The notes: a model not told the origin generated them from the letters alone. Counted from the first letter of the stretch, positions 1 to 7,688 are shown. The stretch is DNA of 7,736 bases from a bacterium (GCA_029335935.2 JARJMV020000057.1:1-7736), one strand, 5' to 3'. A program made the numbers and translations.

Positions 1-2292
1 GCAGGCTCTGGCAAGACGGGCGTGCTGACCGAGCGGTTCGTGCATCTGGTGTCCGTGCAAGGGGTAGCCCCCGAACGGATACTCACCATCACCTTCACCC
101 GTGCGGCGACCGCCGAGATGAAGACGCGCATCATCCGCAAGTTGGAGGCGCGCGGACTGCGCGAGGCGCGCACGCGCATCGAGAACGCCTACATCCACAC
201 CGTCCACGCCCTCTGCCGACGCCTGCTGCAAGAGAACCCGTTCGAGGCGGGCGTCGCCCCTGAACCGAGCGTGCTGCCCAGCCCCGCCGCGAACCAACTC
301 AAGCGGGAAGCGTTCCATCAAGCGCTCGCGCGACTGCTGCAAACCCCGCGCAACCTCGAAACCGACCCGCTCATCGACCTGATCGCCGACTATCTGAACT
401 TGGATAGCGCACGCGGCGACCCGCTGCAGGAACTGTACGATTTGGTGAACCGCTTAGTCAACACGGCGCGCCATCGGGGACTGACCGCAGACGACCTGTG
501 CGCGTGGCGACAACGCTATCCCGACGCGGCGTCGCTGCTGCAGGCGTGCGAGCCGCTGCTGCCTCCCGATATCAACGACCCACTCCAACAACAGAGTTTG
601 ATGGGCGACTTAGAACCCGCGCTGGAGCAGCGCGCCTACGCCATCAGCAACGCCGTGCTTGAACTCGCCATCGAGTACCTACACAACTACGAATCGCTCA
701 AACAGCGCCAGAACGCCCTCGACTTCGACGATATGCAAATCCGCGCCCTGCAGCTGTTGCGACGCTCCGCAACCGTGCGCAAGCGCTATCAGCGTATGTT
801 CCAATACACGCTGGTCGACGAGACGCAGGATATCGACGGGCTACAAGCGCAGATTATCGATATCCTCTCCGACGGCGGAAACCTAATGGTGGTGGGCGAC
901 ATGCAGCAGTCGATTTACGGGTTTCGGCACGCCGATCCGCGCGTCTTCGAGGGTTGGCAAACGCGCGCACAGCAGCAGGGCGGTCGGTTCGTGCGTCTCC
1001 AAGAGAACTTCCGCTCGCACCCCGATGTACTGGCGTTCGTGGAGCTGGTGTTCGAACACGCTTGGGGCGCGCAGTGGGCGCGTCTCAGCCCGACACGCCC
1101 GCTTACCGTCGCCGTCGGCGAGCCACGCGTGCAAGTCTGGCGACTCCGAGAACGCAATCCCGCCGCCGAAGCGAACCTGATTGCCCAAACCATCCGACGC
1201 TGGGTGGAGACCGAGCCACTGGTGGTGCATGACCCTGAAACGGGCGCGGAGCGAGCGGCGCAATATGGCGACTTTGCCGTGCTGTTCCACCAGTTCACCG
1301 CGATTGAGCAGTATGAACGCGCGTTTCGCGAGGCGGAAGTGCCACACTATGTGGTGGGGGGCGGACGCGGCTACTGGGCGCGCTACGAGGTGCGCGACTT
1401 GGTGAACCTGCTACGCGCCCTGTGCGAGCCGAAAGACCACCTCGCGCTGCTGAGCGTGTTGCGCTCCCCGTTCGCAGGGCTGAGCATGGACGCACTTACG
1501 TCGCTCGCCCTAATTGCCGAGCAAGTCGATAGGCCCATCCGCCTCTGCTGGGACGCCATCAGCGATGTGTTGGACCCCGAAGATGCCGCGCGCCTGCGCG
1601 CGTTCCGCGAGTGGTTCGAACCGCTCTGCGACCGTGTGGGGGAATGGAGTGTCGCAACCCTGCTCGCACGCGCGTTGGAAGCGAGCCGCTACGAATCGAA
1701 ACTGCTCGGCGCAGGCGAGCGGGGCCGACAATCGGCAGCGAATGTGCGCAAACTGCTGAGTATGGCGATGGAGCAACCCACGACGCACCCGCGCGACTTC
1801 GCCCAGCAACTGGAGCTGACCAGCCGCCTCGAACAGCGCGAGGGCAACGCCCCTACCTACGAGGAGAGCGCCAATGTTGTGCGGTTCTACACCGTCCACG
1901 CGGCGAAGGGGCTGGAGTTTCCTGTGGTGTTTGTGGCAGACACGGCGTTCTCCAATCGCCCGCGCAGGGTGGGGCTGGAAATCGACGCCGAGCGGGGGAT
2001 AGTCGCCTTGCAGGTGCTGCGCCCCGACCGCGCCGTGCCCTACGAGCCACTGCCGCTGCGCCTGCTCAAACACCACGCCCAACAACGCGAACACGCCGAA
2101 TCGCTGCGTAAACTCTATGTCGCGCTCACCCGCGCCCGCGACTACCTGATTGTGGCGCTGACCGACGCCCCGCAAAACCCATGGTGCAAAGCGATGCGCG
2201 GCGCACTCGCGCCCTACCTTGACCGAAACGCCTCTCAAATACCCCTGCCCAACGGCAGCTGCGCCGCGTTGAAAACGCCGTTTATGGCTTAG
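1..2292 (+). CDS. SF1A DNA helicase, UvrD/RecB/AddA-like, 5' end outside the window
   Basis: ATP-driven 3'-5' DNA helicase/translocase of superfamily 1A, expected to act in the cytoplasm on DNA ends or repair intermediates. The frame is open from base 1 and already encodes the Walker A core GSGKT (visible residues 2-6), so probably only about 20-30 residues are missing. Visible motifs in order, numbered from base 1: Ia TFTRAATAEMKTRI (31-44), DFDDMQ (241-246), II VDETQD (272-277), III GDMQQSIYGFR (299-309), IV QENFRSHP (334-341), V VHAAKGLEFPVVFV (632-645), VI YVALTRARD (706-714). All catalytic motifs look intact. The Ia and V wording is closer to AddA/RecB than to PcrA/UvrD. The protein ends 49 residues after motif VI at TAG 2290-2292, so it lacks the C-terminal RecB-family nuclease of full AddA (about 1200 residues). 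An in-frame GTG at 22 is not the true start, because Walker A lies before it. It converges on, and overlaps by 11 bp, the minus-strand gene. Family assignment is firm; the exact subfamily is inferred. Confidence 0.93.
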   Translation, partial: AGSGKTGVLTERFVHLVSVQGVAPERILTITFTRAATAEMKTRIIRKLEARGLREARTRIENAYIHTVHALCRRLLQENPFEAGVAPEPSVLPSPAANQLKREAFHQALARLLQTPRNLETDPLIDLIADYLNLDSARGDPLQELYDLVNRLVNTARHRGLTADDLCAWRQRYPDAASLLQACEPLLPPDINDPLQQQSLMGDLEPALEQRAYAISNAVLELAIEYLHNYESLKQRQNALDFDDMQIRALQLLRRSATVRKRYQRMFQYTLVDETQDIDGLQAQIIDILSDGGNLMVVGDMQQSIYGFRHADPRVFEGWQTRAQQQGGRFVRLQENFRSHPDVLAFVELVFEHAWGAQWARLSPTRPLTVAVGEPRVQVWRLRERNPAAEANLIAQTIRRWVETEPLVVHDPETGAERAAQYGDFAVLFHQFTAIEQYERAFREAEVPHYVVGGGRGYWARYEVRDLVNLLRALCEPKDHLALLSVLRSPFAGLSMDALTSLALIAEQVDRPIRLCWDAISDVLDPEDAARLRAFREWFEPLCDRVGEWSVATLLARALEASRYESKLLGAGERGRQSAANVRKLLSMAMEQPTTHPRDFAQQLELTSRLEQREGNAPTYEESANVVRFYTVHAAKGLEFPVVFVADTAFSNRPRRVGLEIDAERGIVALQVLRPDRAVPYEPLPLRLLKHHAQQREHAESLRKLYVALTRARDYLIVALTDAPQNPWCKAMRGALAPYLDRNASQIPLPNGSCAALKTPFMA

Positions 2293-3145
2293 TATCGTAG
2301 GGCGAGTAAGTCAGCGGCGCTCCGCGCTCATTCACGGTACACATATATCGTCCGTGCGTCGTGGAGAATAGCAATTTTCGCTTATCGACCCAAGCAATCT
2401 CGCCGCCGTATGCTTGCACATAATCGCCCTCCACAAGCAGTTTATAACCTTCGTAGTAACTAACCCCCAATATCCGATGACGCTCGCCCGATTTCAAGTC
2501 CATTACCCACACGCCCGCGTCGTTCGAGTCCGTGACCCACATCGCCAAAAACTTCTCATCTTCCGACAAGCACGCCCGTTCGAGGCGACCGCGAGTTTTG
2601 AATAGCAGTCGCGCCGAACCATGCTTCTCTAACTGCCAGAGCGAGGTCATTTCTAATCCGTGCGCGATTGAGAAAGCGTAGGGCATTACATAATAGGTCG
2701 CCCCATGCCCTTGAAGCCGTTGTATCGCGAACTGTTCCAAATAACCGCCCAATTTCTCAAGCTCTACTTGATGATAACTTATCCTTTCGCCAGCTATACC
2801 ACTTTGGTTGGCTATACTGTTTCCGCTTTCGGATCCTATTTTGAAAGCAAGCGCTATCACTGCGCCGAATGCGGTCGCCCAAAGCCATTTTTTCAGGCGA
2901 GCTTTCGCCTTGCGGCGGCGTTCCTGCTGCTGTATCGCTCGGATGCTTGCCGCGTCCTTTTGGTGCGCGTGTCGCTGGATTGCCTGATAGAGCGTCTCGC
3001 GTGGAACGCCTGCTTCGTCGGCGATGGCTTCCAACTGCGCCAGCGAGAGGTAGTTGCTCGACAAGTTCACCGCGTCGGTCAGAATCTGCGTCGCCTCTTC
3101 TGGCGTGAACTGATGCACAGCTTCGGATTGCTGCGTCTGTACCAT
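2282..3145 (-). CDS. Single-pass membrane protein with HTH-like N-terminus and propeller-like outer domain, function unknown
   Basis: 287 residues, not recognised as a named family. Seen in the sequence: residues 38-57 (L38 to Q57) fit a helix-turn-helix pattern, with A at position 5, G at 9 and L at 15 of the motif. A strongly basic stretch follows (about 76-86, ERRRKAKARLKK), then one hydrophobic segment about 87-103 (WLWATAFGAVIALAFKI). By the positive-inside rule the N-terminus is cytoplasmic and residues about 104-287 are outside. The outer part has a piece resembling a TolB/WD40-type blade (LSEDEKFLAMWV, then VWVMDLKSGERHRIL, about 193-226). There is no signal peptide and no lipobox. 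The start ATG at 3145-3143 is supported by AGGGGA six bases upstream and a TGCTATAAT promoter element. It is divergent from purH and convergent with the helicase. The DNA for the outer domain is clearly lower in G+C than its neighbours. A membrane-tethered regulator of ToxR/CadC layout is possible but unproven; the HTH-like stretch may instead be a protein-interaction module. Confidence 0.8.
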   Translation of the reverse strand: MVQTQQSEAVHQFTPEEATQILTDAVNLSSNYLSLAQLEAIADEAGVPRETLYQAIQRHAHQKDAASIRAIQQQERRRKAKARLKKWLWATAFGAVIALAFKIGSESGNSIANQSGIAGERISYHQVELEKLGGYLEQFAIQRLQGHGATYYVMPYAFSIAHGLEMTSLWQLEKHGSARLLFKTRGRLERACLSEDEKFLAMWVTDSNDAGVWVMDLKSGERHRILGVSYYEGYKLLVEGDYVQAYGGEIAWVDKRKLLFSTTHGRYMCTVNERGAPLTYSPYDTKP

Positions 3146-3151
3146 CGTTCG

Positions 3152-3157
3152 TCCCCT
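3152..3157 (-). promoter_or_regulatory. Ribosome binding site of the membrane-protein gene
   Basis: AGGGGA on the minus strand lies six bases before the ATG at 3145-3143. It supports this start over later in-frame starts. If the extended -10 element just upstream is used, the transcript would begin near 3156, at or inside this site, leaving a leader of only about 11 nt. Confidence 0.6.
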
Positions 3158-3161
3158 AAGT

Positions 3162-3184
3162 TATTATAGCACATCGGGTATCCT
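3162..3184 (+). promoter_or_regulatory. Candidate purH promoter, two alternative -10 elements
   Basis: Two plus-strand hexamers fit a -10 pattern. TATTAT at 3162-3167 overlaps the minus-strand TATAAT and would start transcription near 3174, giving a leader of about 17 nt. TATCCT at 3179-3184 fits TANNNT and would place +1 at about 3191, the A of the purH ATG, giving a leaderless mRNA. Neither has a good -35 element. One of them, or an undetected site, must drive purH, because the upstream gene runs the other way. Confidence 0.35.
3163..3171 (-). promoter_or_regulatory. Extended -10 promoter element for the membrane-protein gene
   Basis: The minus strand reads TGCTATAAT from 3171 to 3163: a perfect TATAAT preceded by TGN, the extended -10 form recognised by vegetative sigma factors. 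No convincing TTGACA-like -35 is found at 16-18 bp spacing (the 17-bp position reads TAGGTG), which is usual for extended -10 promoters. The predicted start of transcription is near 3156. Confidence 0.5.
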
Positions 3185-3190
3185 ACACCT

Positions 3191-4744
3191 ATGCCGTCGC
3201 GAGTTGCGCTGGTGAGCGTTTCCGACAAATCGGGGCTGGAGCCTTTTGCGCGCGGTCTGAGCGCGATGGGGTTCCAGTTCCTGTCGACAGGTGGCACCGC
3301 CCGCATCCTACGTGCGTGGGGGCTGCCCGTCCAAGAGGTGGGCGATTGGACAGGCTTCCCCGAAATCTTGGACGGGCGCGTGAAGACGCTGCACCCACAC
3401 ATCCACGCCGCGATACTGGCGAACCTGAGCCTGCCCGACCATCAGCAGACCTTGCAGCGATTGAACCTCGCCCCGATTGAACTCGTCGTGGTGAACCTCT
3501 ACCCATTCGAGGCGGCGTTGCGCGCATCGGAATCGGAGCAGATTGAGCAGATCGACATCGGCGGCCCCACACTGATACGCGCCGCCGCAAAAAACTTCGA
3601 GCATGTCACGGTGGTGGTGCGCCCTACAGATTACGAGTGGACACTTGCGCGCTTGCGAAGTGGCGGGCTGACACGCGCGGATCGCGCGCGATTGGCGTCT
3701 CGTGCGTTCGCGCATGTGGCGGACTACGATGCGCTGATTGCGCACTGGTTCCGCCGCTATGACCCTGAGGGCGACCTGCCCGAAACGCTGACGCTCACCT
3801 TCCGCCTCGCGCAACGCCTGCGCTACGGCGAGAACCCCCATCAGCGGGCGGCGTTTTATCGTGAACCGTGCGCGCCCCCAAGCAGTCTCGCGACCGCCGA
3901 GCCGCTCTGGGGTAAGGAACTCTCCTACAACAATCTGCTCGATGCTGACGCCGCGCTGGAGCTGGTGCGCGAGTTCGAGCCGCCCGCGTGCGCCATCATC
4001 AAGCACACTAACCCGTGCGGCGTCGCTATCGGCGCAAGCCTCACCGAGGCGTTCCTGCGCGCACTGGAGGCAGACCCTGTGTCGGCGTTCGGCGGGATCG
4101 TGGCTTGCAATCGCCCTATCAATCGCGAAGCGGCCGAGGCGATAGTCGCGCCAGGCACTTTTTTTGAGGTCGTGCTTGCACCCGATTTCGACCCCGACGC
4201 GCTCACCGTGTTCCAACAGCGCAAGGGCTGGGGGCAGAATGTGCGCCTGTTGCGCACGGGCGCGCTCGCGCCGCCCGCGCAGATGCACGGCTACGCCCTG
4301 CGCAGCCTCACGGGCAGCATCCTCTACACCGAACGCGACACACTGGACTGGGACCCCGACGCGCTCCAAGTCGTCACCGAACGCACACCCTCCGAGAGGG
4401 AATGGGTAGACTTGCGCTTCGCGTGGCAAGTGGTCAAACATGTCAAGTCCAACGCGATTGTGGTTGCCAAAGGCGGCGTGGTGTACGGGGTGGGTGCAGG
4501 GCAGATGAACCGTGTCGGCTCAGTACGACTCGCGCTGCAACAAGCAGGCGACCACGCGCGCGGCGCAGTGCTTGCCTCCGACGCATTCTTCCCCTTCCCC
4601 GATAGCGTCGACCTCGCCGCCCAAGCAGGTATCCGAGCGATTGTGCAACCCGGCGGCTCCAAAAAAGACCCTGAAGTCATCGCCGCCGCCAACGAGACCG
4701 GAATCGCGATGGTCTTCACCAGCATTAGGCACTTCCGACACTGA
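3191..4744 (+). CDS. purH: Bifunctional AICAR formyltransferase / IMP cyclohydrolase PurH
   Basis: Catalyses the last two steps of de novo purine synthesis: AICAR plus 10-formyl-THF to FAICAR, then ring closure to IMP, in the cytoplasm. It is full length at 517 residues. The N-terminal cyclohydrolase (MGS-like) domain shows VSVSDKSGLEPF (8-19), STGGTARIL (32-40), KTLHPHIHAAIL (65-76) and DIGGPTLIRAAAKNF (122-136). The transformylase domain shows RYGENPHQRA (211-220), the catalytic KHTNPCGVA (271-279, with the Lys-His pair at 271-272), SAFGGIVACNRPI (298-310), KSNAIVVAKGG (419-429), QMNRVGS (438-444) and the C-terminal RHFRH (513-517). The start is ATG 3191: an in-frame TAG lies at 3167-3169 with no other start codon between, and conserved sequence begins by residue 5. 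No Shine-Dalgarno sequence is visible before it. Nothing looks broken. acnA follows after 45 bp in the same direction; no other pur gene is in the window. Confidence 0.97.
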   Translation: MPSRVALVSVSDKSGLEPFARGLSAMGFQFLSTGGTARILRAWGLPVQEVGDWTGFPEILDGRVKTLHPHIHAAILANLSLPDHQQTLQRLNLAPIELVVVNLYPFEAALRASESEQIEQIDIGGPTLIRAAAKNFEHVTVVVRPTDYEWTLARLRSGGLTRADRARLASRAFAHVADYDALIAHWFRRYDPEGDLPETLTLTFRLAQRLRYGENPHQRAAFYREPCAPPSSLATAEPLWGKELSYNNLLDADAALELVREFEPPACAIIKHTNPCGVAIGASLTEAFLRALEADPVSAFGGIVACNRPINREAAEAIVAPGTFFEVVLAPDFDPDALTVFQQRKGWGQNVRLLRTGALAPPAQMHGYALRSLTGSILYTERDTLDWDPDALQVVTERTPSEREWVDLRFAWQVVKHVKSNAIVVAKGGVVYGVGAGQMNRVGSVRLALQQAGDHARGAVLASDAFFPFPDSVDLAAQAGIRAIVQPGGSKKDPEVIAAANETGIAMVFTSIRHFRH

Positions 4745-4775
4745 GACGCCCTGCGGTCAGGTACACTTCTACAGC

Positions 4776-4782
4776 GGAGGAG
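4776..4782 (+). promoter_or_regulatory. Strong ribosome binding site of acnA
   Basis: GGAGGAG sits seven bases before the ATG at 4790-4792, close to an ideal Shine-Dalgarno. It fixes the acnA start and contrasts with purH, which has no such site. The rest of the 45-bp gap has no convincing promoter or terminator, so read-through from purH is likely. Confidence 0.8.
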
Positions 4783-4789
4783 ACACCCT

Positions 4790-7546
4790 ATGACCACGCG
4801 AACCACGCTGCAGGTGGATGGACAGAACTACTTCTATTACAGTTTGCCCGCTGCGGAGAGGCATGGACTGGGCAACATCAGCCGATTGCCGTTTTCGATC
4901 CGTGTGCTGTTGGAGAATATGTTGCGTCTTGCCGAGTCGCCCGACGGCGCGACGCTGTTGGAGAACCCCGAAGCCACGCTGCGCGCCCTGGCGAGCTGGC
5001 AACCCCAGCCTGAAGCCCGCGAAATCCCGCTCATGCCCGCCCGCGTCATCTTGCAGGACTTTACGGGCGTGCCCTGTGTGGTGGACTTGGTGGCGATGCG
5101 CGACGCGATGCAGGCGCGCGGCAAAGACCCCCAACGCATCAACCCCGTCGTGCCCGCCGACTTGGTAATCGACCACTCCGTGCAGGTGGACTACTTCGGC
5201 ACGCAGTACGCCTTCTTCCTGAATGTGGAGAAAGAGTTCGAGCGCAACCGCGAGCGCTATATGCTGCTGCGCTGGGCGCAACGCGCCTTCGACGGGTTCC
5301 GCGTCGTGCCGCCCGGCACAGGCATCGTGCATCAGGTGAACTTGGAGTATCTCGGCAAGGTGGTGCAGACAAAGCAAGTGAACGGCGACCTGGTGGCGTT
5401 CCCCGACTCGCTGGTGGGCACGGATAGCCACACGACGATGATTAACGCGCTCGGCATTCTCGGCTGGGGCGTGGGCGGCATCGAGGCGGAGGCCGTGATG
5501 CTGGGGCAGCCCTACTATATGCTTATCCCACAGGTGGTCGGCTTCAAACTCGTAGGCGAGCTGCCCGAAGGCGCCACCGCCACCGACCTCGTGCTGACCG
5601 TAACGCAGATGCTCCGCAAAAAAGGCGTGGTGGACAAGTTCGTGGAGTTCTACGGATCCGGCTTGAGTAGCCTCACGGTGGAAGACCGCGCCACGATTGC
5701 CAACATGGCGCCTGAGTACGGCGCGACGATGGGCTTTTTCCCCGTGGACCAGCGCACGCTGGAGTACCTACGCTTCACGGGCAGGCACGAGAGCCTCATG
5801 CGCCTCGTGGAAGCCTACTGCAAAGAGAACGCGCTGTTCCGCACCGACGAAACGCCCGACCCTGAATACTCCGATGTGCTGGAGCTGGACCTCAGTAGCG
5901 TGGAGCCGAGCCTTGCGGGTCCCAAACGCCCGCACGACCGCGTGCCCTTGCGCGAGATGCAGTCCAGTTTCCGCAAGGCGTTATACACACCCCTGCGCGA
6001 GGGCGGGTTCGGTCTGCAACCACCCAGCCCCGACACGAGCGAGTGGTCGGGCGAATCGCCTGCGCAGGAGGTCCCCACCGAGCGTGGACAGATCGGCGTG
6101 CCCGTGTTTCTGGACGGTGAGGAGCATACCCTCAAGCATGGCGATGTGGTGATCGCCGCTATTACCTCCTGCACGAACACTTCCAACCCTGCCGTGATGG
6201 TGGCGGCGGGCTTGCTCGCTAAACGCGCCGTCGAGCGCGGGCTACAGGTCAAGCCGTGGGTCAAGACCAGCCTTGCCCCAGGCAGTCGCGTGGTGTCGGA
6301 CTACCTCGCGAACGCAGGGCTGCTACCCTACTTGGAGGCGTTGCGCTTCCATGTGGTCGGCTACGGCTGCACCACCTGTATCGGCAACAGCGGTCCGCTG
6401 CCCCCCGTGATTTCGGAAGCGGTGAAAGCGGGCGATTTGGTGGTCGCCGCCGTGCTGTCGGGCAACCGCAACTTCGAAGCGCGTATCAACCCCCAAGTGA
6501 AGGCGAACTACCTCGCCTCGCCACCACTCGTCGTCGCCTACGCAATCGCAGGCACAGTCGATATCGACCTCTTACACGAGCCGCTCGGCTGGGACCCCAA
6601 CGGCGGACCTGTGTTCCTCAAAGACCTCTGGCCCAGCCCGCAGGAGGTGCGCGAGACCATCGCCCGCGCCCTGCAGTCCGAGATGTTCAAACACCGATAC
6701 GCGCAGGTGTTCGACGGCGATGAGCACTGGCAGGCGCTGCCCGTGCCTGAATCGGAGGTGTACGAGTGGGACCCTCACAGCACCTACATCCAGCGTCCGC
6801 CCTATTTCGATAATATGCCCGATGTTCCGCCCGCGCTGACGGATTTGCACGGCGCGCGCGTGGCGGCTATCTTCGGCGACAGCGTCACGACCGACCACAT
6901 CTCGCCTGCTGGCAGCATCCCCGTCGACAGCCCTGCAGGGCAGTATCTGATTGCGCACGGGGTAGAGCCGCGCGATTTCAACACTTATGGCTCGCGGCGC
7001 GGCAACCACGAGGTGATGATCCGCGGCACTTTCGCCAACATCCGCATCAAGAACCTATTGTTGCCCGGCGTGGAAGGCGGCTACACGATATACTGGGATA
7101 CGGGCGAGCGCACCACCATCTATGAAGCTTGCCAACGCTACAAAGCCAGCGGCACGCCCCTGATTGTGCTGGCAGGCAAGGAGTACGGTTCGGGCAGCTC
7201 GCGCGACTGGGCGGCGAAAGGCACGGCGTTGCTGGGCGTGCGTGCCGTCATCGCCGAGAGCTTCGAGCGCATCCACCGCGGCAACTTGGTGGGCATGGGC
7301 GTGCTACCTCTGCAGTTTATGCCCGGCGAGAATGTGCAGACGCTCGGTCTCACAGGCGAGGAGGTGTTCCACATCGGGGGCATCGCGAGCCTCACGCCGC
7401 GCAAGACGCTGACCGTGCGCGCGGTCAAGCCCGACGGGAGCGAGCGCACCTTCCAAGTGGTTGCCCGTGTGGACACGCCCATTGAGGTGGAGTATTACCG
7501 CCACGGCGGCATCCTGCCGATGGTACTGCGCAAGATGATGGCGTAG
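4790..7546 (+). CDS. acnA: Aconitate hydratase, AcnA/IRP1 type
   Basis: Iron-sulfur enzyme that converts citrate to isocitrate through cis-aconitate in the TCA cycle, cytoplasmic. It has 918 residues, slightly longer than the usual 890-900. Visible signatures: [19 protein letters not shown] (89-107), DHSVQVD (128-134), [20 protein letters not shown] (210-229), SCTNTSNP (460-467), [12 protein letters not shown] (525-536), [13 protein letters not shown] (557-569), [17 protein letters not shown] (695-711), [13 protein letters not shown] (731-743) and the swivel-domain loop [12 protein letters not shown] (800-811). The three [4Fe-4S] ligands are C461, C527 and C530, with the same spacing (66 and 3) as C437, C503 and C506 of human IRP1. 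Substrate-binding R560, R565 and R805 are present. A Pro/Ser/Glu-rich linker at about 405-432 may account for part of the extra length. The layout is AcnA-like, with the swivel domain C-terminal, unlike AcnB. Family members lacking iron can bind RNA; nothing in this sequence shows that here. Confidence 0.97.
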   Translation: MTTRTTLQVDGQNYFYYSLPAAERHGLGNISRLPFSIRVLLENMLRLAESPDGATLLENPEATLRALASWQPQPEAREIPLMPARVILQDFTGVPCVVDLVAMRDAMQARGKDPQRINPVVPADLVIDHSVQVDYFGTQYAFFLNVEKEFERNRERYMLLRWAQRAFDGFRVVPPGTGIVHQVNLEYLGKVVQTKQVNGDLVAFPDSLVGTDSHTTMINALGILGWGVGGIEAEAVMLGQPYYMLIPQVVGFKLVGELPEGATATDLVLTVTQMLRKKGVVDKFVEFYGSGLSSLTVEDRATIANMAPEYGATMGFFPVDQRTLEYLRFTGRHESLMRLVEAYCKENALFRTDETPDPEYSDVLELDLSSVEPSLAGPKRPHDRVPLREMQSSFRKALYTPLREGGFGLQPPSPDTSEWSGESPAQEVPTERGQIGVPVFLDGEEHTLKHGDVVIAAITSCTNTSNPAVMVAAGLLAKRAVERGLQVKPWVKTSLAPGSRVVSDYLANAGLLPYLEALRFHVVGYGCTTCIGNSGPLPPVISEAVKAGDLVVAAVLSGNRNFEARINPQVKANYLASPPLVVAYAIAGTVDIDLLHEPLGWDPNGGPVFLKDLWPSPQEVRETIARALQSEMFKHRYAQVFDGDEHWQALPVPESEVYEWDPHSTYIQRPPYFDNMPDVPPALTDLHGARVAAIFGDSVTTDHISPAGSIPVDSPAGQYLIAHGVEPRDFNTYGSRRGNHEVMIRGTFANIRIKNLLLPGVEGGYTIYWDTGERTTIYEACQRYKASGTPLIVLAGKEYGSGSSRDWAAKGTALLGVRAVIAESFERIHRGNLVGMGVLPLQFMPGENVQTLGLTGEEVFHIGGIASLTPRKTLTVRAVKPDGSERTFQVVARVDTPIEVEYYRHGGILPMVLRKMMA

Positions 7547-7568
7547 CAATTCGGCGTTGCGCTCTGTG

Positions 7569-7588
7569 CGACGCCATTCCTGGCGTCG
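7569..7588 (+). terminator. Hairpin 23 bp after acnA, possible transcript end
   Basis: CGACGCCA, loop TTCC, TGGCGTCG: a perfect 8-bp GC-rich stem with a tetraloop, starting 23 bases after the acnA stop. No T-tract follows (TAACCGTCC), so it is not a textbook intrinsic terminator. It could stabilise the 3' end of the mRNA or terminate weakly. The first T run (7623-7627) lies about 35 bases further on. Confidence 0.4.
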
Positions 7589-7595
7589 TAACCGT

Positions 7596-7618
7596 CCTCG
7601 CCAACACACGCGCCGAGG
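7596..7618 (+). other. Weak hairpin before a T run, second candidate terminator
   Basis: CCTCG (7596-7600) pairs with CGAGG (7614-7618) across a 13-nt loop, and TTTTT follows at 7623-7627 after TAGG. The stem is short and the loop large, so termination here is doubtful, but it is the only hairpin with a nearby T run downstream of acnA. Confidence 0.2.
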
Positions 7619-7621
7619 TAG

Positions 7622-7688
7622 GTTTTTGACCCCCTCGTTAAGGGTCACCCTACGCAGTAGGGAGAAACTGCAGGAGGGGGTCAGAAAC
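7622..7688. repeat. 67-bp inverted-repeat element with nested hairpins
   Basis: The left arm 7622-7636 (GTTTTTGACCCCCTC) pairs with the right arm 7674-7688 (GAGGGGGTCAGAAAC) as a 15-bp stem with a single G-T wobble. Inside lies a perfect 6-bp hairpin CCCTAC-gca-GTAGGG (7648-7662). Competing pairings exist: AGGG/CCCT (7641-7651), GCAGT/ACTGC (7654-7671), and TGACCC (7627-7632) with GGGTCA (7642-7647). No transposase, obvious target-site duplication or T-tract is seen. It could be a dispersed palindromic (REP/MITE-like) element, a bidirectional terminator or a structured RNA; one copy cannot decide. Confidence 0.5.

Noticed and set aside
1510..2238. Minus-strand open frame of 242 codons opposite the helicase
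   Set aside because: It overlaps helicase motifs V and VI on the other strand and has the composition of a codon-bias shadow.
2245..2278. Small hairpins CTGCC-caac-GGCAG and GCGTT-gaa-AACGC as a terminator of the minus-strand gene
   Set aside because: Stems are only 5 bp, neither is followed by a T run on the minus strand, and both lie in helicase coding sequence.
2314..2329. AGCG/CGCT inverted repeat as a helicase terminator
   Set aside because: Only four pairs form before mismatches, with no T-tract; it lies within the opposite gene.
2705..3169. Plus-strand open frame of 154 codons opposite the membrane-protein gene
   Set aside because: It lies wholly antisense to a longer gene that has a promoter, ribosome binding site and recognisable protein architecture, and its own translation shows no family motif.
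3308..4441. Long minus-strand open frame of 377 codons opposite purH
   Set aside because: It is antisense to an intact, full-length purH; long antisense frames are expected in GC-rich genes with biased third positions.
4762..4767. TACACT as a separate acnA promoter
   Set aside because: It fits TANNNT but has no TGN and no -35 at normal spacing; the nearest TTGACA-like bases are about 21 bp away.
4790..7546. AcnA as an RNA-binding iron regulator controlling its own mRNA
   Set aside because: Known for the family, but no iron-responsive-element-like hairpin is seen in the 45-bp leader, and the structures after the stop show no IRE loop.
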